From positions 1 through 7,803 of the forward strand of contig CATGXW010000028.1 of NCBI GenBank assembly GCA_949542085.1: 7,803 nucleotides of DNA, in the 5' to 3' direction. Origin of the DNA: an uncultured Alphaproteobacteria bacterium (GTDB lineage Bacteria > Pseudomonadota > Alphaproteobacteria > RF32 > CAG-239). A model generated the notes under the pieces. The model searched no databases. It saw only the letters and a program-made list of their open reading frames with translations, and had not been told where the DNA came from. The position numbers and the translations under genes were made by a program. How positions within the stretch are numbered: the first letter of the stretch is position 1; each line of letters starts with the position of its first letter. Of this stretch, positions 1 through 5,290 are shown piece after piece.

Positions 1-401
1 GTTATCATTGATTGAATTCTTTCCGTATCCATCTCGGAAGTAATCGCCTGATACCCTTGGGTGATAAATTCTTCTGCCGGACGATGAAATGATAATGGTG
101 CGGTAGCTGCTTGCTCCGCCACCGCTTTCATCTGCTCCAGAATTATCGTCGCCGATTCAATTCCCTCAATTGCCGCTCTGATGGTTTGAACAGACTGCGA
201 CATATTATCCAACAGAGAACTCAAATCTCCTGCCCGATTGTTCAAACTCACTGATGTATAATATGAAGAAGGATTATCCAGTGCCGAATTAACCTTTAAG
301 CCCGTAGCCAACCGTTCCTGCACGCGCTCCACAAAACCGGACGCTCGTTGCATGGACAAAAGGTTGGCTCTCATCGCCGATGTTAATGACACTTCTTTCA
401 C
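1..401 (-). CDS. Flagellin, N-terminal part (truncated by window edge)
   Basis: The minus-strand reading frame starts at GTG (399-401) and runs open off the left edge, giving 133 residues. It matches the conserved N-terminal D0/D1 region of flagellin, the subunit of the flagellar filament exported by the flagellar type III system. Visible family signatures are a start of the form VKEVSLTSAMRANLLSMQ, then ERLATGLKVNSALDNP at about 29-44, and the helical stretch around SLLDNMSQSVQTIRAAIEGI. The alphaproteobacterial pattern of MxxxxLxxAxRxNLLSLQ followed by RLSTGxxVNSALDNP fits well. I chose GTG because the distance to RANLL equals that of typical flagellins; a TTG two codons upstream is the alternative. 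A purine-rich AGAAGGCGGGG lies just upstream. The missing C-terminus prevents a choice between flagellin and a FlgL-like paralogue, but the N-terminus favours flagellin. Confidence 0.88.
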   Translation of the reverse strand, partial: MKEVSLTSAMRANLLSMQRASGFVERVQERLATGLKVNSALDNPSSYYTSVSLNNRAGDLSSLLDNMSQSVQTIRAAIEGIESATIILEQMKAVAEQAATAPLSFHRPAEEFITQGYQAITSEMDTERIQSMI

Positions 402-435
402 TATCAACCCCGCCTTCTGCCTTTGTAATATATTC

Positions 436-464
436 AGTATATCACAATCAGAAAAGAATTACAA
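436..464 (-). promoter_or_regulatory. Sigma-70-type promoter of the flagellin gene
   Basis: Read on the minus strand: TTGTAA (459-464), a 17-nt spacer, then TATACT (436-441) preceded by TGA, which makes an extended -10. The predicted leader is about 30 nt to the GTG. I do not see a sigma-54 GG-N10-GC or sigma-28 consensus here. That is unexpected for a flagellin gene, so a class-specific promoter could still be hidden. Confidence 0.6.
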
Positions 465-546
465 TATATAGCCATAGGCGTACAAAATTCGTTAACAAAC
501 GCACCTTTTCCAAAAAAATATTCAGACCGTTCAATTTTAATAACAA

Positions 547-575
547 TTGACAAAAAATAAGAATCCCACTAAACT
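547..575 (+). promoter_or_regulatory. Sigma-70-type promoter of the 618 gene
   Basis: Perfect -35 TTGACA (547-552), a 17-nt spacer, then TAAACT (570-575). Predicted start near 582, giving a leader of about 36 nt. The 402-617 spacer is a divergent promoter region shared with the flagellin gene, and no gene is seen in it. A second -10-like TATACT at 609-614 lies directly before the ATG but has no matching -35. Confidence 0.55.
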
Positions 576-617
576 GCCGCTCAGAAAATCGAATTATTAA
601 CTCTAATTTATACTACT

Positions 618-1250
618 ATGACGTTATTATCACTCCTTGCGATTCTCGCATCTGTTGTTGCCAGCTTCGGTGCTGGTGTCAACCACTATCTCTATTGGAA
701 TTGGGAAACCAAAAACACTCCGACTTGGAAACGTATCTTATGGAAAAGCCTCCGCTGGTTTGTCGTGGATGAAGCACCGCGACAGCGTGGTATTCTGTTG
801 AAGCTACTTTTTTCCATGCTGATTTTGACAGCTCTCGGCTGTGGCTTCTGGGATATCTATACCTTGTCGGAAGACGGAGGTGTCTTCGTGACATTAGCCG
901 GTATACTATTCTCCATTGCCTCACTCATTCTCCTGTGGATAGCAATCAGCTTTGCTCCCGGATGTTTTAAGGAATTGATATCGACCGATTATTTCCGTAT
1001 CAAAGAACAGAAATGGGTAATCCCCATAAACATCGCCATTCTTTGCATTTGGATTGTTGTTTTTATCGCAAGCGTATACATGGAAGACCGCGGACGAATA
1101 TTCGCTCTCATCAGTATATCGGCAGGCATTACGGTCATTATCAGCTTTTTCCTGACTGTTCTGGGTGCTATATGCTATATTCTCGGCAAGATGTTCTTCT
1201 TTCTTATAATTACTCCTCTGCTCTACTGGATCAGATGGCTGCGAGAATGA
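618..1250 (+). CDS. Polytopic membrane protein of unknown function
   Basis: I do not recognise a family. The 210-residue product is strongly hydrophobic, with probable membrane segments near residues 3-25, 61-81, 88-112, 133-153 and 160-206 (one or two passes). The only sizeable hydrophilic piece is residues 29-58, rich in Trp, Lys and Arg. No catalytic motif is evident. The ATG follows an AT-rich leader without a Shine-Dalgarno sequence, but a good promoter sits upstream and a strong terminator directly downstream, so it appears to be a single-gene unit. The next gene (1391) is another small membrane protein with similar topology and a comparable motif after its second or third segment (GFWDIYTL here, GILDIANT there), so the two may be diverged paralogues. 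Low-complexity hydrophobic sequence makes that tentative. Confidence 0.75.
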   Translation: MTLLSLLAILASVVASFGAGVNHYLYWNWETKNTPTWKRILWKSLRWFVVDEAPRQRGILLKLLFSMLILTALGCGFWDIYTLSEDGGVFVTLAGILFSIASLILLWIAISFAPGCFKELISTDYFRIKEQKWVIPINIAILCIWIVVFIASVYMEDRGRIFALISISAGITVIISFFLTVLGAICYILGKMFFFLIITPLLYWIRWLRE

Positions 1251-1255
1251 ATTTT

Positions 1256-1295
1256 AATATCCTTCCCGTTTCTAAACGCGGAAGGATATTTTTTT
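1256..1295 (+). terminator. Intrinsic terminator after the 618 gene
   Basis: An 11-bp stem, AATATCCTTCC (1256-1266) with GGAAGGATATT (1280-1290), is extended by a short CGT/ACG inner helix. A run of T (1289-1295) follows immediately. It begins 6 nt after the stop codon. Confidence 0.9.
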
Positions 1296-1306
1296 GCAAT
1301 CAAACC

Positions 1307-1333
1307 TTTTTGTCGAGATATTCTTGACAAAAA
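1307..1333. promoter_or_regulatory. Inverted repeat overlapping a -35 box (candidate operator)
   Basis: TTTTTGTCGAGA (1307-1318) pairs with TCTTGACAAAAA (1322-1333) around a 3-nt centre, with one G-T mismatch. The right arm contains a TTGACA (1324-1329) that can serve as the -35 of the 1391 gene. The symmetry suits a repressor site; a weak hairpin is the other reading, since no T-run follows on the plus strand. Confidence 0.4.
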
Positions 1334-1352
1334 AAATAAATCAAACCAAAAT
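1324..1352 (+). promoter_or_regulatory. Probable promoter of the 1391 gene
   Basis: TTGACA (1324-1329), 17-nt spacer, then CAAAAT (1347-1352), a 4/6 match to the -10 consensus. The predicted leader to the ATG at 1391 is about 32 nt, similar to that of the 618 gene. Confidence 0.4.
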
Positions 1353-1390
1353 AAGCGGCATCAATGTATTAATTATTAAAATTATCTATT

Positions 1391-1870
1391 ATGGAAAAGA
1401 GCTATTTTATCATTGCTATGACATGCGCCATCATTACCGGTATTTTAAGCTTTGTATTGACGGATAAACGTCCCAAAGCTACCCGAATGATTATAAAAAT
1501 ACTCATAAGCATTTTCTTCTGCGGAGCAGTATGGTACGGCATTCTGGACATCGCGAACACATATGATGTTTCTCTTCCGATTTTATTTGAAAGCAAACAT
1601 TTGTCAATGCTCGTTTTATCCGGTACTGCATCTGTTTTTAGCAGTCTGACTTTGTTATTAATTGCGCAAAGATACTGTGCAATTATAATCTGTTTTATTC
1701 AAAAGAAAAAAAGAGCCGACAGTGATATCGACATTGACATTCTGGTAACCTCTGTTTTTACGGCTTTATTCATCGGATGTTCTTTCATCTACACCTGCTT
1801 CGCCGCTGTTTTAATGGCCGCCATAGCGACAATACCGATATTGTTATGGCTCGCTTGGATATCAGACTAA
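1391..1870 (+). CDS. Small polytopic membrane protein of unknown function
   Basis: The 159-residue product has four or five probable membrane segments (about residues 4-24, 33-54, 69-101, 114-134 and 136-156). A short basic/acidic loop, QKKKRADSDID, at about 104-114 is probably cytoplasmic. No family or catalytic motif is recognised. The start is an ATG behind an AT-rich stretch with no Shine-Dalgarno sequence. It is flanked by a promoter-like TTGACA element overlapping an inverted repeat and by a strong terminator, so it is probably transcribed alone. It converges on rplL and occupies the place where rpoB would be expected. The segment order resembles the upstream 618 gene. Confidence 0.72.
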   Translation: MEKSYFIIAMTCAIITGILSFVLTDKRPKATRMIIKILISIFFCGAVWYGILDIANTYDVSLPILFESKHLSMLVLSGTASVFSSLTLLLIAQRYCAIIICFIQKKKRADSDIDIDILVTSVFTALFIGCSFIYTCFAAVLMAAIATIPILLWLAWISD

Positions 1871-1876
1871 AAATTA

Positions 1877-1910
1877 ACCCCGATACAAAAATTATCGGGG
1901 TCTTTTTTTT
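1877..1910 (+). terminator. Intrinsic terminator after the 1391 gene
   Basis: A 9-bp stem ACCCCGATA (1877-1885) with TATCGGGGT (1893-1901), a 7-nt loop, and T8 at 1903-1910. It starts 6 nt after the stop codon. Confidence 0.93.
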
Positions 1911-1956
1911 CAAACAAAAAAAGAGAGAAAATTCACAATCGGAATTTTCTCTCTTT
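1911..1956 (-). terminator. Intrinsic terminator of rplL
   Basis: A perfect 14-bp stem, AAAGAGAGAAAATT (1920-1933) with its complement at 1943-1956, has a 9-nt loop. On the minus strand the stem is followed by TTTTTGTTTG. It lies 40 nt past the rplL stop and back to back with the plus-strand terminator at 1877-1910, fully insulating the convergent units. It marks the end of the ribosomal protein transcript. Confidence 0.88.
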
Positions 1957-1996
1957 CAACTTTTCGCTTCAAATGAAGCAATATAGCTCAGATGAA

Positions 1997-2368
1997 TTAC
2001 TTCAATTCAACTTTAGCGCCGGCTTCTTCAAGCTTCTTCTTCATTTCTTCAGCTTCAGCTTTAGCAACGCCTTCTTTGATTGTCTTCGGAGCACCGTCTA
2101 CGAGGTCTTTAGCTTCTTTCAAGCCCAAACCTGTGATAGCGCGAACTTCTTTAATGACGTTGATTTTGTTAGCACCAGCTTCGGCCAAGATGACATCGAA
2201 TTCATCTTTTTCTTCAGCAGCGGCACCGGCAGCAGCACCACCAGCAGCAACAGCAACGGCAGCAGCGGCAGAAACGCCCCATTTTTCTTCTAACATTTTT
2301 GACAAATCAGCTGCTTCCATAACAGTCAAAGCTGACAATTCATCTACTAACTTGGCTAAATCGGCCAT
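1997..2368 (-). CDS. rplL: 50S ribosomal protein L7/L12
   Basis: The 123-residue product is the multicopy stalk protein of the large subunit, which recruits and activates translational GTPases. All domains are visible: the N-terminal dimerisation helix hairpin that binds L10 (1-30), the Ala/Gly-rich flexible hinge (about 33-52), and the C-terminal factor-binding domain starting near KDEFDVIL and containing [18 protein letters not shown]. Length is normal. GGAG lies 7 nt before the ATG. It sits 160 bp downstream of rplJ, an unusually long spacer filled by a palindromic element, and ends at a terminator instead of continuing into rpoB. Confidence 0.98.
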   Translation of the reverse strand: MADLAKLVDELSALTVMEAADLSKMLEEKWGVSAAAAVAVAAGGAAAGAAAEEKDEFDVILAEAGANKINVIKEVRAITGLGLKEAKDLVDGAPKTIKEGVAKAEAEEMKKKLEEAGAKVELK

Positions 2369-2379
2369 TTTTTTTCTCC

Positions 2380-2391
2380 AATAAATTTATT
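2380..2391. repeat. Short perfect palindrome next to the rplL ribosome-binding site
   Basis: AATAAATTTATT is a perfect 12-nt palindrome immediately upstream of the rplL GGAG (2376-2379). It could form only a weak A/U hairpin and may simply keep the initiation region unstructured or act as an RNase E-type AU-rich site. Confidence 0.3.
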
Positions 2392-2420
2392 AAACAAATT
2401 CTAAAAACTTTTACTCTATA

Positions 2421-2532
2421 CTAATTTGCTGTTTTAGGCGAGGTAATGCGCCGTAGATTTTGAACGAAGTGTACACCAATAGTACACGAGTGAAAAATCC
2501 ACAAGCAGAACCCGCATAAAACACAAATTTAG
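2421..2532. repeat. Imperfect palindromic element between rplJ and rplL
   Basis: The left arm (2421-2474) and the reverse complement of the right arm (2482-2532) align over their whole length with roughly three-quarters identity around a 7-nt centre. Matching blocks from outside in are ATTTG, GTTTTA, GCG, TGC, GATTTT and GTGTAC. The outer end of the right arm includes the TAA stop of rplJ. As RNA the whole spacer would fold into one long interrupted hairpin separating the L10 and L12 cistrons. The shape resembles small palindromic repeats such as Rickettsia palindromic elements or non-autonomous MITEs, but the sequence family is not identified. No T-run follows, so it is not a terminator. Confidence 0.75.
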
Positions 2533-3011
2533 GCGGCTTCTTTTTCGCTGTAAGCCTTTGTAACTCTTGCCAATTGAGCAGCAGGAGCTTGCAACAGACC
2601 AATGATCTTGGCTCTGAGTTCGTCCAAAGACGGAATTGTAGCCAATTTATTGATTTCGTCGAGAGTGAGAACGCCTGTTCCCATAGCACCGCCGATAACA
2701 ATCAATTTTTCATTGTTTTTAGCGAATTCGACACAAGCTTTACAAGCTGAGATCGGATCATTGGCGAAAGCAATAGCTGTCGGACCTTTGAACAAATCTG
2801 CCAGACCTTCAAATTTTGTGCCTTTAAGAGCAAGACGAGTAATCCGGTTTTTAGTAACTCTGAACCCAGCACCTGCTTTACGAATACCATCTCTGAGTTC
2901 TGAAACTTCTTGTACCGTCAAACCTTTGTAGTGAGATACAACGATGATTTCAGATGTAGAGAACAATTCATTCAGTTCACTGAGCAGTTGTGATTTTTCT
3001 TCACGGTTCAC
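2529..3011 (-). CDS. rplJ: 50S ribosomal protein L10
   Basis: The 160-residue product forms the base of the L12 stalk: its N-terminal domain binds 23S rRNA near L11, and its long C-terminal helix carries the L12 dimers. Family features are NREEKSQLLSELNELF at the start, VVSHYKGLTVQEVSELR (about 24-40), RVTKNRITRLAL (about 51-62), FKGPTAIAF (about 74-82), and a C-terminal stretch LLQAPAAQLARVTKAY. Length is slightly short of the usual 165-175. The start is GTG at 3009-3011, with GGAG 7 nt upstream. It is separated from rplA by a long structured leader. The stop codon lies within the palindromic element that follows. Confidence 0.97.
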   Translation of the reverse strand: MNREEKSQLLSELNELFSTSEIIVVSHYKGLTVQEVSELRDGIRKAGAGFRVTKNRITRLALKGTKFEGLADLFKGPTAIAFANDPISACKACVEFAKNNEKLIVIGGAMGTGVLTLDEINKLATIPSLDELRAKIIGLLQAPAAQLARVTKAYSEKEAA

Positions 3012-3017
3012 TTGTTG

Positions 3018-3115
3018 TCTCCAATCAAAACATCACTGAAAATTCAGCAATGCAATCTTTTTACACTTACCGCCAAGACTGGAGAAGAGGAGAGAAATTC
3101 TCCTGTTCCGAGTCT
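3018..3115 (-). promoter_or_regulatory. rplJ-proximal leader with possible Shine-Dalgarno sequestration
   Basis: On the minus strand AGACT (3111-3115) pairs with AGTCT (3076-3080), enclosing a second helix AGGAGA/TCTCCT (3099-3104 with 3088-3093). The TCTCCA at 3080-3085 is also complementary to TGGAGA (3018-3023), which contains the rplJ ribosome-binding site. The two pairings share only one or two bases, so an alternative fold could expose or hide the site. This is deduced by eye only. Confidence 0.4.
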
Positions 3116-3135
3116 GACGAGACCTAATCTGTCCA

Positions 3136-3169
3136 GGAGAAAAAAGATGTTTAAATTTTTCTTCACTCC
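3136..3169 (-). other. A/T-rich hairpin in the rplA-rplJ leader
   Basis: GGAG (3166-3169) and CTCC (3136-3139) on the minus strand close an imperfect stem of A-rich and T-rich arms. The descending arm contains TTTTTT. It could be a weak attenuator between the L10 leader and rplJ, but G+C content is low and pairing imperfect. Confidence 0.25.
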
Positions 3170-3228
3170 CGTCTGCGTAGGATATTTAAGATTTTTGGTT
3201 TCATCACCATCGGTTTTCAGAAAATAGT

Positions 3229-3301
3229 CCGCCGAGAGCTTTGCAAACCTTGACCACCTACGGTCTTGGACAGTTTCAAGAACCTTCCGGCTCTTGAGAG
3301 C
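3229..3301 (-). ncRNA. L10 leader (autoregulatory mRNA element of the rplJL unit)
   Basis: This part of the 345-bp rplA-rplJ spacer has the layout of the ribosomal protein L10 leader, where L10 or the L10-L12 complex binds its own mRNA and represses translation. On the minus strand GGTTCTTG (3280-3287 region) pairs with CAAGACC around a loop, followed by GACC/GGTC enclosing GTAGGT, and AGAGC/GCTCT closes the branched structure. The CCGTAGGTGG segment resembles the conserved part of bacterial L10 leaders. The first arm could instead form a local GCTCT-CA-AGAGC hairpin, so alternative folds exist. The identification rests on position and these motifs, without a covariance search. Confidence 0.6.
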
Positions 3302-3325
3302 GGACGGTGATAAAGCTCACCGTCC
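3302..3325 (-). other. Strong hairpin between rplA and the L10 leader
   Basis: A perfect 9-bp stem GGACGGTGA/TCACCGTCC with a 6-nt loop begins 31 nt past the rplA stop. On the minus strand it is not followed by a T-run, so it is not a standard intrinsic terminator. It is more likely an RNA processing or 3'-end stabilising hairpin, or the outermost helix of the L10 leader. Confidence 0.55.
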
Positions 3326-3356
3326 AAAACTTTTCATTAAGTTAACCCTAGCCTGA

Positions 3357-4037
3357 TTACAGAGCAGAAGAGTCAACTTTAATACCGACACCCATGGTGC
3401 TGCTCAAAGAAATCTTCTTCAAATAAGTTCCTTTGGCACCAGACGGTTTAGCTTTCATAATAGCATCAATGAAAGCTGCGGCATTTTCATAAAGCTGTTC
3501 TTCAGTAAAGCTTGCTTTACCGACACCGGCATGAACGATACCGTTCTTTTCAACACGGTACTGAACTTCACCGGCTTTAGCCTTCTTAACAGCATTTTCA
3601 ACATCAGTTGTAACTGTACCCAATTTCGGGTTTGGCATCAAACCTTTAGGACCCAAGATACGAGCGACCTTACCGGCCATCCCCATCATATCCGGAGTAG
3701 CGATACATCTGTCAAAATCAACTTTACCGCTCAAGATAGAGTCGATTAAGCTTTCAGCACCGACAATATCAGCACCGGCGGCTTTAGCTTGATCAGCTTT
3801 TTCGCCCTGAGCCAAAACAGCAACGCGAACTGTTTTACCTGTGCCGTGAGGCAAAGAGCAAACACCGCGAACCATCTGGTCTGCATATTTCGGATCAACA
3901 CCTAAGTTAACTGCGATATCAATGGTTTCATCAAATTTTGCAGTAGCATTTTCTTTAACGATTTTAACAGCTTCTTTCAGAGCATAAGCCTGATCTTTGT
4001 TAACTGTCTTATATGCGTTTACGATTCTCTTTCCCAT
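3357..4037 (-). CDS. rplA: 50S ribosomal protein L1
   Basis: The 226-residue product binds 23S rRNA to form the mobile L1 stalk at the tRNA exit site and represses its own operon through a leader mimic of its rRNA site. Family features are [18 protein letters not shown] (about 23-40), [14 protein letters not shown] (about 61-74), the signature [18 protein letters not shown] (about 125-142) and [19 protein letters not shown] (about 156-174). Length is typical. I start it at the second of two adjacent ATGs (4037), which gives a 7-nt gap to GGAG; the first (4040) is possible. It begins 4 nt after the rplK stop, and its GGAG overlaps the last rplK codons, so the two genes are translationally coupled. 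Confidence 0.97.
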   Translation of the reverse strand: MGKRIVNAYKTVNKDQAYALKEAVKIVKENATAKFDETIDIAVNLGVDPKYADQMVRGVCSLPHGTGKTVRVAVLAQGEKADQAKAAGADIVGAESLIDSILSGKVDFDRCIATPDMMGMAGKVARILGPKGLMPNPKLGTVTTDVENAVKKAKAGEVQYRVEKNGIVHAGVGKASFTEEQLYENAAAFIDAIMKAKPSGAKGTYLKKISLSSTMGVGIKVDSSAL

Positions 4038-4041
4038 CATA

Positions 4042-4479
4042 CTACTCCACAACCTTAATGCCCATAGAAACAGCCTGACCTTTAACCATATTCATAGCTG
4101 CCTCAACAGTAGAGCAGTTCAAATCCGGCATTTTAGCTTCGGCGATTTCTTTAACCTGAGCCATTGTAATCTGACCGACAATGTTCTTGTTAGGTTCTTT
4201 AGAACCGGACTTAACATTGGCAGCTTTTTTCAGATAATAAGCAACAGGAGGAAGCTTTGTAATGAAAGTGAAAGACTTATCTTCAAAAGCCGTAATCACA
4301 ACAGGAACAGGAATACCCGGTTCCATTTTCTGAGTAGCAGCGTTGAATGCTTTGCAGAATTCCATAATATTCAAGCCTTTTTGACCCAATGCAGGACCAA
4401 CCGGAGGAGAAGGATTAGCTTTTCCAGCGGGGATTTGAAGCTTGATTAACCCTAAAATTTTCTTTTTAGACTTAGCCAT
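4042..4479 (-). CDS. rplK: 50S ribosomal protein L11
   Basis: The 145-residue product binds the GTPase-associated region of 23S rRNA at the stalk base and is needed for the RelA-type stringent response. The N-terminal domain shows [21 protein letters not shown] (about 12-32, a proline-rich antibiotic/factor-interaction region) and [12 protein letters not shown]. The C-terminal rRNA-binding domain shows [20 protein letters not shown], then [16 protein letters not shown] at the end. Full length. AGAGG lies 6 nt before the ATG. It is the first gene of a unit with rplA and has its own promoter and an L1-type operator in the leader, so it is probably transcribed separately from secE-nusG. Confidence 0.98.
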   Translation of the reverse strand: MAKSKKKILGLIKLQIPAGKANPSPPVGPALGQKGLNIMEFCKAFNAATQKMEPGIPVPVVITAFEDKSFTFITKLPPVAYYLKKAANVKSGSKEPNKNIVGQITMAQVKEIAEAKMPDLNCSTVEAAMNMVKGQAVSMGIKVVE

Positions 4480-4498
4480 TTCATACCTCTTATAGGAT

Positions 4499-4530
4499 CG
4501 TGGTCTTCAGGCCATGGCCGGCCTCCCACG
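4499..4530 (-). promoter_or_regulatory. L1-binding autoregulatory hairpin in the rplK leader
   Basis: On the minus strand the order is CGTGG, GA, GGCC, loop GGCCAT, GGCC, TGAAGA, CCACG: two helices separated by an asymmetric GA/TGAAGA internal loop. This matches the known L1 target architecture in 23S rRNA and L11-L1 mRNAs (GUG...GGAGG helix, purine-rich loop, closing helix). It lies 20 nt upstream of the rplK ATG. Bound L1 would block translation of rplK and, by coupling, rplA. Confidence 0.7.
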
Positions 4531-4607
4531 AATTTTGTTAAAACATTCTCTAAAAAAGACCGATTCTCATCACTTTAGACAGAGTCTCCCCTTTTCAGAG
4601 TCGCCTT

Positions 4608-4635
4608 TGTATATCACAATCGATTCATTTTGCAA
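4608..4635 (-). promoter_or_regulatory. Promoter of the rplKA unit
   Basis: Minus-strand TTGCAA (4630-4635), a 16-nt spacer, then TATACA (4608-4613) with an extended TGA before it. The predicted leader of about 120 nt contains the L1 hairpin. The 13-nt segment GATTGTGATATAC around the -10 is identical to that of the flagellin promoter. The 4480-4768 spacer separates divergent rplK and the 4769 gene and contains no other gene that I can see. Confidence 0.55.
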
Positions 4636-4684
4636 GCATTTTTTCACATAAAAACACACATTTCACATTTTTTGTCAATTTTTC

Positions 4685-4713
4685 TTGCATGGGACGATAA
4701 AATAAGATATCAT
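4685..4713 (+). promoter_or_regulatory. Possible promoter of the 4769 gene
   Basis: TTGCAT (4685-4690), 17-nt spacer, TATCAT (4708-4713). An alternative -10, TAAAAT (4698-4703), has TTGTCA upstream but at a 20-nt spacing. The choice is uncertain; either gives a leader of about 50-60 nt. Confidence 0.3.
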
Positions 4714-4768
4714 TTACTCAACTTTACAAATTACTATCCCGATTATTCACCCTCTCAATATACCAATT

Positions 4769-5248
4769 ATGAAAAAAGGATTCTTCCGCGCCGGCTTCAG
4801 GTTGAAAGACATCATCCTCGCCCACGTAGAAAGAGTAAAAGACGACAGAGTGCTTTTTTACGTCCTCAACCAAGACGGAGAAACATGCATCGCATGGTAT
4901 TACGTCCACGGAGAACGCATCAACCTTCACCAAATTTTCAAAAAAGGAGATTGTGTTGAGGTTAAAGTCATCTCAATCGTCAAAGACAGCAAGAAAAGCT
5001 TGCTGACAGAAATTATCGTTGCTCCGGTAACCCTTCCCATTGACACCTTTGTCGCTGAAAATCCTATTGGCAGTGACGTTCTGGGAACCGTAACCAAAAT
5101 TGACGGCGGCAACATGCTCATCGAGCTGGCTAAAAATGTCTTCTGCCTCGTTAAAAGAGTGGCAAACACCAAAACAGGAATGGAAGTGACTTGCCGTCTG
5201 AACCGCTACAACGAAAACAAAAAAACGCTCTTCGCAGCCATTGTTTAA
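4769..5248 (+). CDS. Tandem S1-like (OB-fold) putative RNA-binding protein
   Basis: The 159-residue protein reads as two degenerate S1-like repeats. Repeat 1 (about 13-82) runs from KDIILAHVERVKDDRVLFYV through GETCIAWYYVHG to FKKGDCVEVKVISIVKDSKK. Repeat 2 (about 98-159) runs from PIGSDVLGTVTKIDGGNMLI through NVFCLVKRV to GMEVTCRLNRYNENKKTLFA. Each ends with the typical G-x-x-V-x-V/R-V/L-x-x-(I/Y)-(D/N) strand of S1 domains. S1 domains bind single-stranded RNA, so a role in RNA metabolism or translation is plausible; the specific function is unknown. Start: ATG behind an AT-rich, Shine-Dalgarno-free leader. It is divergent from rplK and convergent with mscL, sharing a bidirectional hairpin with it. 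Family assignment is by pattern only. Confidence 0.7.
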   Translation: MKKGFFRAGFRLKDIILAHVERVKDDRVLFYVLNQDGETCIAWYYVHGERINLHQIFKKGDCVEVKVISIVKDSKKSLLTEIIVAPVTLPIDTFVAENPIGSDVLGTVTKIDGGNMLIELAKNVFCLVKRVANTKTGMEVTCRLNRYNENKKTLFAAIV

Positions 5249-5251
5249 CCT

Positions 5252-5283
5252 AAAAAAAGCCCCTTTCATCAGAAAGGGGCTTT
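5252..5283 (-). terminator. Terminator between convergent mscL and the 4769 gene
   Basis: A 12-bp stem AAAGCCCCTTTC (5256-5267) with GAAAGGGGCTTT (5272-5283) and a 4-nt loop. On the minus strand it is followed by T7, a strong terminator for mscL. On the plus strand only TTT lies at the stem end, so it serves the 4769 gene less efficiently. Confidence 0.92.
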
Positions 5284-5290
5284 ACAATGA

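Noticed and set aside
2225..2275. GCA/GCC-rich low-complexity stretch as a DNA repeat
   Set aside because: It encodes the normal Ala-rich hinge of L7/L12, so no separate repeat is needed.
1973..2384. Plus-strand open frames across rplL, including a long Ser/Ala-rich one
   Set aside because: They are antisense shadows of rplL, caused by the biased codons of its Ala-rich hinge.
3012..3227. Plus-strand 71-codon frame in the rplA-rplJ spacer
   Set aside because: It overlaps the structured L10 leader on the other strand and has no ribosome-binding site or protein-like features.
3997..4449. Plus-strand 150-codon frame opposite rplK
   Set aside because: It lies opposite a clear rplK, has no start signals, and has no plausible protein character.
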